DNA of 5,991 nucleotides from JANYJZ01 sp964523395. GTDB taxonomy: Bacteria; Bacteroidota; Ignavibacteria; UBA10030; SZUA-254. Location of the stretch: NCBI GenBank assembly GCA_964523395.1, contig CAZFXS010000027.1, positions 1 through 5,991 on the forward strand. The letters are read 5' to 3'. Below, one piece after another: positions 1 to 5,940 of the stretch. The translations under genes and the position numbers were made by a program. How positions within the stretch are numbered: position 1 is the first letter of the stretch; each line of letters opens with the position of its first letter. Under the pieces are notes generated by a model that did no database searches, was not told where the DNA came from, and worked only from the letters and a program-made list of their open reading frames with translations.

Positions 1-31
1 AATTGTATCATCGTCCACGCTCAATTTGCTT

Positions 32-55
32 TTGTACATAGCAGAGAAAGTACAA
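32..55. repeat. Short inverted repeat upstream of the endonuclease III gene
   Basis: TTGTAC at 32-37 is repeated in inverse as GTACAA at 50-55, with a 12-bp spacer. The right arm can also pair with AATTGTA at 1-7, whose exact complement TACAATT lies at 51-57, so two alternative pairings exist. It could be a protein-binding site or a folded RNA from an upstream transcript cut off by the window edge. Six-base arms can arise by chance, so this is only a weak call. Confidence 0.25.
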
Positions 56-97
56 TTCAAACAGTCTCAACAAACTTAAACTAAATTTCATTACAAT

Positions 98-116
98 GTC
101 CAATTAAGAATTGGAC
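98..116. promoter_or_regulatory. Perfect inverted repeat just upstream of the endonuclease III start, possible operator or leader hairpin
   Basis: GTCCAATT (98-105) and AATTGGAC (109-116) form a perfect 8-bp inverted repeat around a 3-base spacer. It ends 7 bases before the Shine-Dalgarno sequence of the repair gene. The position fits a repressor operator or, in RNA, a tight hairpin next to the ribosome binding site. The repeat also contains the TTG at 111 that would be the longest possible start, which argues that the repeat is non-coding and the true start lies further in. No regulator can be named from the sequence. Confidence 0.45.
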
Positions 117-123
117 GCTACAC

Positions 124-128
124 AAGGA
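124..128 (+). promoter_or_regulatory. Ribosome binding site that selects the ATG at 135
   Basis: AAGGA lies 6 bases before the ATG at 135, a good Shine-Dalgarno distance. It decides the start of the endonuclease III gene in favour of ATG 135 over the upstream in-frame TTG at 111, which has no such signal. Confidence 0.65.
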
Positions 129-134
129 ATTGCT

Positions 135-770
135 ATGAAAGCCTCACAATCCCAAGATTGGCTCACAGCACTCAAACCCCTCTTCAAAAAATACGCCGGA
201 CGGAAGCACCCCCTCGAGTATAAAAACCGCTTTCAACTCATTGTTATGATTTTGCTTGCAGCACGGTCAACCGACAAGGCTATTAACAAATTGTCGCCGG
301 CATTGTTCCAAAAATATCCCAATATGAAAGCGCTTGCCACAGCAAAACCGGAGGACCTGTATCCATACATCGGCAAAGTGACCAACTTTGTTAATAAAGC
401 CAATTGGCTGACAACGATGGCGCGGACGATTGGCGATGACAAGAAAATTCCCTCGACGCTGGAAAAACTTGTTGAACTGCCGGGTATCGGGAGAAAGTCG
501 GCAAATGTCATTATCAGCGAATCGGGTGGTGAGATGGAAGGCGTGATCGTGGATCTGCATACATTACGCGTTACCCCACGCATCGGCATTGCGCAGGGAA
601 CCAATCCTGAAAAAATTGAAAAGCAACTGATGGAAAAAATTCCGCAGAAATACTGGCGCGAGCTGGGAATGAGCCTGACGTATTTAGGGAGGGAAATCTG
701 CCGCCCGACCAATCCAAAATGTCCCGAATGCCCTGTAAACAAGCATTGCGAGTTTTACAAAAATATGTAG
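135..770 (+). CDS. nth: Endonuclease III-family DNA glycosylase/AP lyase (divergent Nth)
   Basis: This is a 211-residue helix-hairpin-helix base-excision repair enzyme, close to the usual size of about 210. Family members remove oxidised pyrimidines and cut the DNA at the abasic site. The helix-hairpin-helix LPGIGRKSANVI carries the expected catalytic lysine (about K121), and the catalytic aspartate sits in VDLH (about D140). Four C-terminal cysteines (C189, C196, C199, C205) are spaced C-x6-C-x2-C-x5-C, the classic [4Fe-4S] loop. Several usually conserved positions differ: the family AQxTD wedge motif reads ARSTD, VDTH reads VDLH, and HGR before the first cysteine reads LGR. It may therefore be a paralogue with altered damage preference. 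The start is ATG 135, with AAGGA 6 bases upstream; a TTG at 111 would add 8 residues but falls inside an inverted repeat. It stands alone on its strand and converges on the mannosidase gene. The family call is secure, strict Nth orthology less so. Confidence 0.9.
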   Translation: MKASQSQDWLTALKPLFKKYAGRKHPLEYKNRFQLIVMILLAARSTDKAINKLSPALFQKYPNMKALATAKPEDLYPYIGKVTNFVNKANWLTTMARTIGDDKKIPSTLEKLVELPGIGRKSANVIISESGGEMEGVIVDLHTLRVTPRIGIAQGTNPEKIEKQLMEKIPQKYWRELGMSLTYLGREICRPTNPKCPECPVNKHCEFYKNM

Positions 771-794
771 TTGCCGACGCCGTGTCGACGTCTA

Positions 795-2138
795 CTACCA
801 GGTTTTCTTCATCGGATGCGCTTCCGTTGTAAAGATGACATCCTTAAACGATAATGTCTCCTTCGGCGCAAAGAGCAGGTAAAGATACTTCAATGTTTCC
901 GCGAAAAAGAAACTTTCCATCCCGTCGGCTTTTTCTTTTGTCACAACGTCCTTCAGATACGCGTAACCAATATCTGTCCTGCAATACTTCATAAGACCGC
1001 GGAAAAACGTCTTCCCCATCCCAACATATTTCTCATCACCGGTGTAGTGATAGAGATAGTACGCGGACTCGATGATTTCAGGACGCAAGTAATATTCTTT
1101 TGCCGTTGCAATCATTGTGGTGTAATCAAGTTGTTCCGGCTCGATACCGTGGAGGTTCCACATTGTATATCCCGATTCCTGCAACAATTTTGCCCGCTCA
1201 AGATCACCAGCGAGGCACAACACTGCCGGAAAGAAAGCATCAAGTGAACCATATGTAGTTGCAGTCCGCTTTCCTGTGTCCATATCAGACACACCATACC
1301 ACAAATTACCCTTGACGGTATCTGCCAGATATGTATGAATGGATTTGATATGTTCATCCCACATTGCTTTGCACTCTTTATCATCAAACAACAACCAAGC
1401 TTTAAGGAGATATTCATAATACGAATCTATCGCGCCGCTGATGTGGCTCTTTTTATTCACCCACTCTCCCGTTTCGACATTAATCCATGTGCCAACCAAT
1501 CCGATCTTCGAGCGGCTATGATATAATTCAACGAGAGCTTTCTTAGCTTTATCATAGTATATCGGATTACCGGTAAGCTTGCTCAGTGTTCCGAATTCAA
1601 TTAACGCAGTCCCAATCTCAGCAGGATTGTTGATTGAATCGCGTATTTTTCCTGACTGAAGATGAACATAGCGATACGGCATCCCTGTTTTGGAATTAAA
1701 TATAGGAAGCAACCGCTTGCCAAGATCTTCCGCTAATTCCAAAAACCTCTTGTCTCCATCCAACTGATAGGAAGAAAGAAGCCCGCCGAGCAGCCGAATT
1801 GTGATTTCAAAACTTTGTACCTCAATATTTTTATTAAATGAAAGACTGTCAAAAATAAGCTGCTTTGTTTCGGCAGCTTCCTCCTTTAGCCCCATGATCA
1901 TCATAACGTCATACGCATCGACTGGTGTCATATACAACGATGAACCATACCAGTCATGCGGCTGTTTGGTCAGCGGCTTCAACGCATCATGTCCCCACGC
2001 GTATTGTTTGTACCCGTTCCACGCATGAAGAAATTCCTGTTTGACCGAGTCGGCAAGACTTTGAGATTGGGAAAATGACGGGCACATCAACGCAAATACT
2101 AAAGAGAGAAAAAGATTTCTGCAGTATACGGTTAGCAT
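795..2138 (-). CDS. Exported glycoside hydrolase family 47 (class I alpha-1,2-mannosidase), EDEM-like
   Basis: This 447-residue protein has an N-terminal signal peptide (hydrophobic residues about 9-20, likely cut near SFSQS) followed by a complete GH47 (alpha/alpha)7 barrel. GH47 enzymes are inverting, calcium-dependent hydrolases that remove alpha-1,2-linked mannose from high-mannose glycans. Hallmarks in order: YAWGHDALKPL (46-56), TPVDAYDVMMIMGL (71-84), FEITIRLLGGLLSSY (110-124), IDSYYEYLLKAW (237-248), LRPEIIES (351-358), MESFFFAETLKYLYLLF (407-423), FTTEAHP (436-442). By family knowledge the catalytic acids are E111, D238 and E354, and T438 supplies the calcium ligand; all are present. 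Internal motifs (LVGTWINVETGEWV, SLDAFFPAVL) resemble eukaryotic EDEM proteins. GH47 is mostly eukaryotic, so a bacterial copy is notable. The ATG at 2138 has AAAGGA 6 bases upstream; a longer in-frame start at 2207 lacks a signal peptide at its N-terminus and overlaps the preceding gene. It is last in the minus-strand unit. Exact substrate unknown. Confidence 0.93.
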   Translation of the reverse strand: MLTVYCRNLFLSLVFALMCPSFSQSQSLADSVKQEFLHAWNGYKQYAWGHDALKPLTKQPHDWYGSSLYMTPVDAYDVMMIMGLKEEAAETKQLIFDSLSFNKNIEVQSFEITIRLLGGLLSSYQLDGDKRFLELAEDLGKRLLPIFNSKTGMPYRYVHLQSGKIRDSINNPAEIGTALIEFGTLSKLTGNPIYYDKAKKALVELYHSRSKIGLVGTWINVETGEWVNKKSHISGAIDSYYEYLLKAWLLFDDKECKAMWDEHIKSIHTYLADTVKGNLWYGVSDMDTGKRTATTYGSLDAFFPAVLCLAGDLERAKLLQESGYTMWNLHGIEPEQLDYTTMIATAKEYYLRPEIIESAYYLYHYTGDEKYVGMGKTFFRGLMKYCRTDIGYAYLKDVVTKEKADGMESFFFAETLKYLYLLFAPKETLSFKDVIFTTEAHPMKKTW

Positions 2139-2144
2139 AATAAT

Positions 2145-2150
2145 TCCTTT
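2145..2150 (-). promoter_or_regulatory. Ribosome binding site of the GH47 gene
   Basis: On the minus strand AAAGGA lies 6 bases before the ATG at 2138, inside the 35-bp gap after the lipoprotein gene. It fixes the start of the GH47 gene at the residue that begins a signal peptide, and argues against the longer frame starting at 2207. The gap is too short for an obvious promoter, which fits co-transcription. Confidence 0.6.
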
Positions 2151-2173
2151 AAGTGTAAAGTAATAATTTCGGA

Positions 2174-3244
2174 CTATAATCTTGGCCTGCGATAAGCGGC
2201 ATCCCAAGCCGAAAGTGCCGGTTTTGGATTAAGATTCTCATCTACCAATCCGATATGCGCGAAGAGCGGAAGAATGGAGCCCGGCGGCAAAGGCACTCCG
2301 GTTAAATCAAGATCTGTAAACGTTAACTGGAACACTCCAATTGCTTTTACGGAATCAAGCAACTGCATCTGGCGATCGATGTACCGTTGTTGTTTTTCCG
2401 GTGAAGAGATAATTCCACCAAAGGAAAATGATGTCCACCCTCCTTCCGTTACCATCGTGGGTATCGAACGGCCTTCTACAAGCCTTGAATAATAATTCAA
2501 CGGAACAGAATCAGGGTCAGTGTAACCCGCAAGATAAGGATATGATGAAAGCCCAAGTTCCTGAATAAACGGAAAATCGGTAAAATCCTGGTCTATCCCT
2601 TGATACCCGCTGCTGTCAAATGTCCCCCACGCAAAATCGACCTGCACGCTGACACTTAACTTTACAACAGAATCAATCGTGCGAACTTCAATCGCAGCGG
2701 CATTGACAGCCTGCCGTATTGCGGCATATAATGACGGAGGCGAAGCACCTCGGATAAGGTTCGTTTCAAGCGCAAGCCCAAGATGTTCGGGCCGCACAAT
2801 ACTGTCACTCATGACAACCCAACGCCGGTACAATTGTTGAATTGCCGGTTCGGTCATGCTTCTGCTTCGCCTGACAAGCGCGTCGGCCTCACCTCCGCGG
2901 TTCAATCCATTGGCCGGATCGATGTACAGCCAAATGACATGACCCTTCGCACGGAAGAAATTCGCAAGCCCCAGCAAATCACGATTAATAATTCTTTCCA
3001 TAGGGACACCGTCGAGCAATGAATCCCACGGAAGTTCATAGCTCATGATGGCAGCGTCGGCCCGCAGGGACCACATATTGATTGCCGCGATAAGCTGGTT
3101 CACATCGGCCCTTGGCGGAATAGCGGAGAATCCCATGCGAAACATACGCGGAGGAAGATTTGATGGCGGGGCAGTGATATCGCTTTTACAGCTACCCAGC
3201 AGAAGACAAATGAAAACCGAAGCGGAAAGGGTAAATGATTTCAT
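2174..3244 (-). CDS. Lipoprotein resembling a clan GH-A (TIM-barrel) glycoside hydrolase
   Basis: This is a 356-residue predicted lipoprotein. A short signal peptide ends in the lipobox LGSC, with the lipidated cysteine at C19, followed by a Ser/Asp/Pro-rich linker. The rest reads like a (beta/alpha)8 barrel. MGFSAIPP (about 37-44) could be strand 1 and HVIWLYIDP (102-110) strand 3. LGLALETNL (155-163) offers a candidate acid/base E160, LGLSSYPY (230-237) resembles the strand-6 motif of GH53-like enzymes, and VTEGGW (265-270) offers a candidate nucleophile E267. FQLTFTDLD (305-313) would be the last strand. Two glutamates after strands 4 and 7 is the clan GH-A pattern. The Asn that usually precedes the acid/base is Leu here, so activity is not certain. 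No specific family or substrate can be named. It sits between the DUF5916 and GH47 genes, suggesting a shared glycan-related role. ATG 3244 is chosen because it opens the signal peptide; a TTG at 3259 is possible. Neither has a clear Shine-Dalgarno. Confidence 0.72.
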   Translation of the reverse strand: MKSFTLSASVFICLLLGSCKSDITAPPSNLPPRMFRMGFSAIPPRADVNQLIAAINMWSLRADAAIMSYELPWDSLLDGVPMERIINRDLLGLANFFRAKGHVIWLYIDPANGLNRGGEADALVRRSRSMTEPAIQQLYRRWVVMSDSIVRPEHLGLALETNLIRGASPPSLYAAIRQAVNAAAIEVRTIDSVVKLSVSVQVDFAWGTFDSSGYQGIDQDFTDFPFIQELGLSSYPYLAGYTDPDSVPLNYYSRLVEGRSIPTMVTEGGWTSFSFGGIISSPEKQQRYIDRQMQLLDSVKAIGVFQLTFTDLDLTGVPLPPGSILPLFAHIGLVDENLNPKPALSAWDAAYRRPRL

Positions 3245-3266
3245 AGCGCCAAAATACAAAAGCGCT
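3245..3266 (-). repeat. Small inverted repeat abutting the lipoprotein start codon
   Basis: AGCGC at 3245-3249 and GCGCT at 3262-3266 are inverted copies separated by 12 bp. In the minus-strand mRNA the stem would end directly at the AUG of the lipoprotein gene, which has no visible Shine-Dalgarno sequence. It might affect initiation, or simply be chance: five G/C-rich pairs make only a marginal hairpin. Confidence 0.3.
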
Positions 3267-3304
3267 GTAAGGAATTCAAGCTAAAACAAAAGGAAAGAAT
3301 GATG

Positions 3305-3316
3305 CCGGAATTCCGG
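3305..3316. repeat. Perfect 12-bp palindrome after the DUF5916 stop codon
   Basis: CCGGAATTCCGG is fully self-complementary and lies 2 bases beyond the stop codon of the DUF5916 gene, in the 74-bp gap before the lipoprotein gene. On the plus strand it is followed by TTTT, but no plus-strand gene leads into it. On the minus strand, the direction of transcription, no T-run follows, so it does not look like a terminator of the unit. It has no natural loop as RNA; a DNA-binding site or an mRNA processing/stability element is possible. Confidence 0.4.
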
Positions 3317-3318
3317 TT

Positions 3319-5556
3319 TTATGATCTCCAGAGATATGACATTTTGAGAAAGAGTCCACGACGCATTTCCAAAAATTTGTCGTTGTCTACATAGTCCGTG
3401 CCATCCCAGCGGAGTTTGTCAAAAATAGAACCGTATCCGAGGTAGATAACTGTTCCGGGGATATATGTAAATGAAGCAAGAAATTCTGTGGCAAGTTCCT
3501 CGCGGAAGCCGTTATATTGTCCGATCCCCCGGAAGAATAAATATTGATTTACCTGATATGTAAGCTTTAGCCGCGAGATCGGGTAATCATACAGTTTAAG
3601 ATTATCGGTATCCCGGAAAAAATCGGAATAGGTAAAACTTACATCAGCACGAATATTTTCCCACGGCTGAAGAACCAGCGATGCACTGACAACATTGCTT
3701 TTACCCTGTTCCGGTGTGTTATAGTAAATCGCGCGGATGCGTCTATATAACAGACTCATGTAAATCTGTTTTGAGATCTGGCCCTGAAGCTGTGTGTGGA
3801 TTCCACTTGTTTGAAATGTTTGTCCGTTAAAGATTTCCGTCGCGTACGCCAACCGTGTACGATACAGCCAGTTACCGCCAAAAAAGAGATTCACAGCAAG
3901 ATCATTACTGGTCTCCCACAAATTGCTTGCCTGATCTTTTGTCTGACTGGTAACCATTTCAAATCCTATCTTTGTAAAGAAGCTTCCTTGGGGATAAATT
4001 CGCGGGTTGAGGTACCCGACAAAATTGAGAACACCGGTCCTTGTTAAATATCCCATATCGGCACGGAAATTATCCGAGACCTCGCGGAAATTCAGACTAT
4101 AACTTAAATCCCGCGTACCGCTTTCAAGACGGGCTCCAAATGTGTGGCCGTTGTGGGTCGACGTTAATGGGCCATCATTTGCCCAAGATAAAAATCCGGT
4201 GGTGGAAAAGACAGCCGCATCTGAAACGCGGTACATGTTATCATACCCGACAACACGGTTGTTTGAATGTTCAAGCTCCCTGCCTGCGTAAAGAAATCCG
4301 ACATAACTGTCTTCGGCAAGCGCGCGTTTATAACGTATGATAGGAGTGTGAACATATCTGCCAAGTGTAGACCTGTCAGACTCCAGTACATTATCCATCG
4401 CGTACAATGCGGCAATTGTATTTTCTTTCCCTATTTTTCCGGTGAGTTTTGTACCAACAACAGGATCGGCAATTGTGCGTGAATAAAAAATGAGCGGATC
4501 AAAATCATTGACGCTTGCGGCAATGGTGTAATTATCCTGCCCTTCCAGAAAGAACGGGCGTTTCTCGGGATAAAAAAGACTAAACCGTAAATTCACATCC
4601 ACCTGACCTGCGTCTGATTCTACCTGACTGAAATCCGGATTGACGGTTCCATCCAAAATCAAATCTGAGGTAATGCCATACTTTGCGGTTAGGCTCAGTT
4701 CACCTTCCTGCTTGTGTTTTACCAGCTCCGTTCCCCGGCGAACATCCTGCCGTGTTGCAGTCACTGCGGGAAGAATTTCCAGAAGCGTGTAATGCTCGAT
4801 GCCGGAATACACCAGCGGAAACATTTGCGTCAGCAAAGCGAATCCCTTAGCGGGATCCTGGCGCGGAAAAACACTGTGCTCATCCCTGCGCCGGATGTAT
4901 CGTTCAAGCACAACACCCATGACAGTGGGATCATCATTTGTATAGCGAAGACTCTTTAATGGAAGTTGTACCTCAACTGTATATCCTATGCTGTCGATTT
5001 TGCCGGCACTATACCAGATAAAGTCCGGGCTGAAATCCTCATTGTTCGCCGCGAACCTGCTGTCACCCTGAATGCCAAACGGATTCACGTAAAAAGCATT
5101 AAGCCCCTGTTGATCATTAAATGAATCGAGGTTAATGCAAATAAAGTCATCCTGCATCATTTTATCCCGCGCCGACATCGATGTCTTAATCTGAGAAACG
5201 TCATCATAACACCTGAACGCGAAGTAGAGATTCTCCGCGTCATACGCAAGCGCGACTTCGGTTTGCTCTTTCGGGACGATATCAAAATCCGGAATGAATG
5301 TCTTAAACCCCGAAACACTTGGCGCTTGTTTCCAGAAAGGTTCATCGAACTCCCCATCAATAACAGGAGCAACATCGACTCTGATCGGGCGAAGAGAATC
5401 AGGTGAAACCAGTGGTGCGGAAAAAGGAGAACCCGGATTTGCTGTTACATTCTTCTCTTCATCGTTCTCAGTAAAAATGTCAAAGCAAAATACGGATTGA
5501 TCCGTACAGAGGGAAAGCATCCCTGAAGCAAAGAGAATTGTCAATAATTTTTTCAT
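3319..5556 (-). CDS. DUF5916 outer-membrane beta-barrel protein with N-terminal CBM9-like domain
   Basis: This is a 745-residue exported protein. A signal peptide (MKKLLTILFASGMLSL) is followed by a low-complexity stretch and a CBM9-like carbohydrate-binding beta-sandwich at about 58-230. That domain shows VIDGEFDEPFWKQA (65-78), then LAYDAENLYFAFRCYDD (103-119) and DDFICINLD (136-144). The remainder is the DUF5916 region, predicted to form an outer-membrane beta-barrel. It carries the signature NPDFSQVESDAGQVD (306-320) followed by FYPEKRPFFLEG (328-339), alternating strands rich in Tyr and Arg, and a final strand ending LFLKMSYLWRS. Length fits the family. No enzymatic activity is established for DUF5916; glycan binding through the CBM9-like part is plausible but unproven. 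It is first in a minus-strand unit with a GH-A-like lipoprotein and a GH47 mannosidase, and divergent from the cold-shock gene. ATG 5556 is chosen because it opens the signal peptide and a possible -10 box lies just upstream; an ATG at 5634 would add 26 residues. No Shine-Dalgarno is visible at either. Confidence 0.9.
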   Translation of the reverse strand: MKKLLTILFASGMLSLCTDQSVFCFDIFTENDEEKNVTANPGSPFSAPLVSPDSLRPIRVDVAPVIDGEFDEPFWKQAPSVSGFKTFIPDFDIVPKEQTEVALAYDAENLYFAFRCYDDVSQIKTSMSARDKMMQDDFICINLDSFNDQQGLNAFYVNPFGIQGDSRFAANNEDFSPDFIWYSAGKIDSIGYTVEVQLPLKSLRYTNDDPTVMGVVLERYIRRRDEHSVFPRQDPAKGFALLTQMFPLVYSGIEHYTLLEILPAVTATRQDVRRGTELVKHKQEGELSLTAKYGITSDLILDGTVNPDFSQVESDAGQVDVNLRFSLFYPEKRPFFLEGQDNYTIAASVNDFDPLIFYSRTIADPVVGTKLTGKIGKENTIAALYAMDNVLESDRSTLGRYVHTPIIRYKRALAEDSYVGFLYAGRELEHSNNRVVGYDNMYRVSDAAVFSTTGFLSWANDGPLTSTHNGHTFGARLESGTRDLSYSLNFREVSDNFRADMGYLTRTGVLNFVGYLNPRIYPQGSFFTKIGFEMVTSQTKDQASNLWETSNDLAVNLFFGGNWLYRTRLAYATEIFNGQTFQTSGIHTQLQGQISKQIYMSLLYRRIRAIYYNTPEQGKSNVVSASLVLQPWENIRADVSFTYSDFFRDTDNLKLYDYPISRLKLTYQVNQYLFFRGIGQYNGFREELATEFLASFTYIPGTVIYLGYGSIFDKLRWDGTDYVDNDKFLEMRRGLFLKMSYLWRS

Positions 5557-5574
5557 ACAATTGATGAGAACGAA

Positions 5575-5580
5575 ATTATA
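5575..5580 (-). promoter_or_regulatory. Possible -10 element for the DUF5916 unit
   Basis: On the minus strand TATAAT lies 18 bases before the chosen ATG at 5556. Read with the next bases (TATAATTTCG) it also comes within one base of the Bacteroidota -7 consensus TAnnTTTG. No convincing -35 or -33 partner is seen at the right distance. AT-rich intergenic DNA gives such hexamers by chance, so the call is tentative. Confidence 0.3.
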
Positions 5581-5647
5581 AAGAAAAGGTTTTTTTGATA
5601 TATAATGAACGAAAATGCGCGAAACAAGTTGCATTTCGTTTGGTAAA

Positions 5648-5673
5648 AATGAATTCCGGATTAGGAATTCATT
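5648..5673. promoter_or_regulatory. Ten-base-pair inverted repeat in the divergent promoter region, candidate operator
   Basis: AATGAATTCC (5648-5657) and GGAATTCATT (5664-5673) form a perfect 10-bp inverted repeat with a 6-bp spacer. It ends 11 bp before the -7 element of the cold-shock gene, so it covers the region where a -33 element would lie, and it is about 90 bp upstream of the DUF5916 start. This suits a repressor or activator site acting on one or both divergent genes. It is not followed by a T-run and no gene reads into it, so a terminator is unlikely. The regulator cannot be named. Confidence 0.5.
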
Positions 5674-5684
5674 AAACTAATCAG

Positions 5685-5692
5685 TATCTTTG
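5685..5692 (+). promoter_or_regulatory. Bacteroidota-type -7 promoter element of the cold-shock gene
   Basis: TATCTTTG matches the Bacteroidota consensus TAnnTTTG exactly. Transcription would start near 5697-5700, just ahead of the first leader hairpin. A TTTG/TTG -33 element is not obvious about 20 bp upstream; that region is instead taken up by the inverted repeat at 5648-5673. This is the best direct hint to the lineage of the host. Confidence 0.55.
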
Positions 5693-5826
5693 TACCGTAA
5701 TCAACAGTACACCGTTGTTTCCTCAAGGAAAGTTATCCTGCCAAATGGCCGGAATAACACGCTTTTAAGATCGTGCTGATGTGAATCGAGACCCCGTTTG
5801 AGGTGAGGAGTAACAAAAGCAGTCAA

Positions 5827-5871
5827 AAATCGCAGGAATGGTGAAGTTGTAATTGCCATTGTCTGCGATTT
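5827..5871 (+). promoter_or_regulatory. Main stem-loop of the cold-shock leader
   Basis: AAATCGCAG (5827-5835) pairs perfectly with CTGCGATTT (5863-5871). After a small internal loop, AATGG (5837-5841) pairs with CCATT (5856-5860), capped by a loop of about 14 nt. Fourteen pairs in two blocks is well beyond what is expected by chance. It lies about 80 nt before the start codon. No terminator-like T-run follows directly, although TTTT occurs at 5876-5879, so some attenuator role cannot be excluded. Confidence 0.55.
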
Positions 5872-5903
5872 GTCGTTTTAGGCGCAACACAGGAGTACCT
5901 CAC

Positions 5904-5921
5904 TTCCCGGAGTATCGGGAA
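5904..5921 (+). promoter_or_regulatory. Hairpin just upstream of the cold-shock ribosome binding site
   Basis: TTCCCG (5904-5909) pairs perfectly with CGGGAA (5916-5921) around the loop GAGTAT. It ends 13 nt before the Shine-Dalgarno sequence. Its left arm overlaps by three bases with the segment (5898-5906) that can instead pair with 5800-5808, so the two structures compete. Confidence 0.5.
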
Positions 5922-5934
5922 ATCAATTAACACG

Positions 5935-5940
5935 AAAGGA
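5935..5940 (+). promoter_or_regulatory. Ribosome binding site of the cold-shock gene
   Basis: AAAGGA lies 8 bases before the ATG at 5949. It is in an apparently unpaired AT-rich stretch after the last hairpin, as expected if the leader keeps it accessible in at least one conformation. Confidence 0.65.

Noticed and set aside
111..134. Upstream TTG start adding eight residues to endonuclease III
   Set aside because: The TTG lies within a perfect inverted repeat and lacks a Shine-Dalgarno sequence, while ATG 135 has AAGGA at 6 bases.
233..742. A 169-codon open frame on the minus strand opposite the endonuclease III gene, with a shorter one at 267-560
   Set aside because: It lies wholly antisense to a clearly recognisable repair enzyme, and the translation shows no family motif or credible start signal.
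771..794. Possible bidirectional terminator between the convergent endonuclease III and GH47 genes
   Set aside because: Only 4-bp stems (for example CGAC/GTCG) can be formed and no T-run follows on either strand.
1112..1417. Minus-strand 101-codon frame inside the GH47 gene
   Set aside because: It is in another frame of the same strand as an intact GH47 with all motifs in order; it is a shadow, not a frameshifted piece.
5494..5556. Lipoprotein signal (LSLC) in the DUF5916 N-terminus
   Set aside because: The residue before the cysteine is Leu, whereas a lipobox needs Gly, Ala or Ser; an ordinary signal peptide and barrel fit better.
795..5556. A standard SusC/SusD polysaccharide utilisation locus
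   Set aside because: No TonB-dependent receptor plug, SusD-like protein or regulator is present; the large protein is DUF5916, not SusC.
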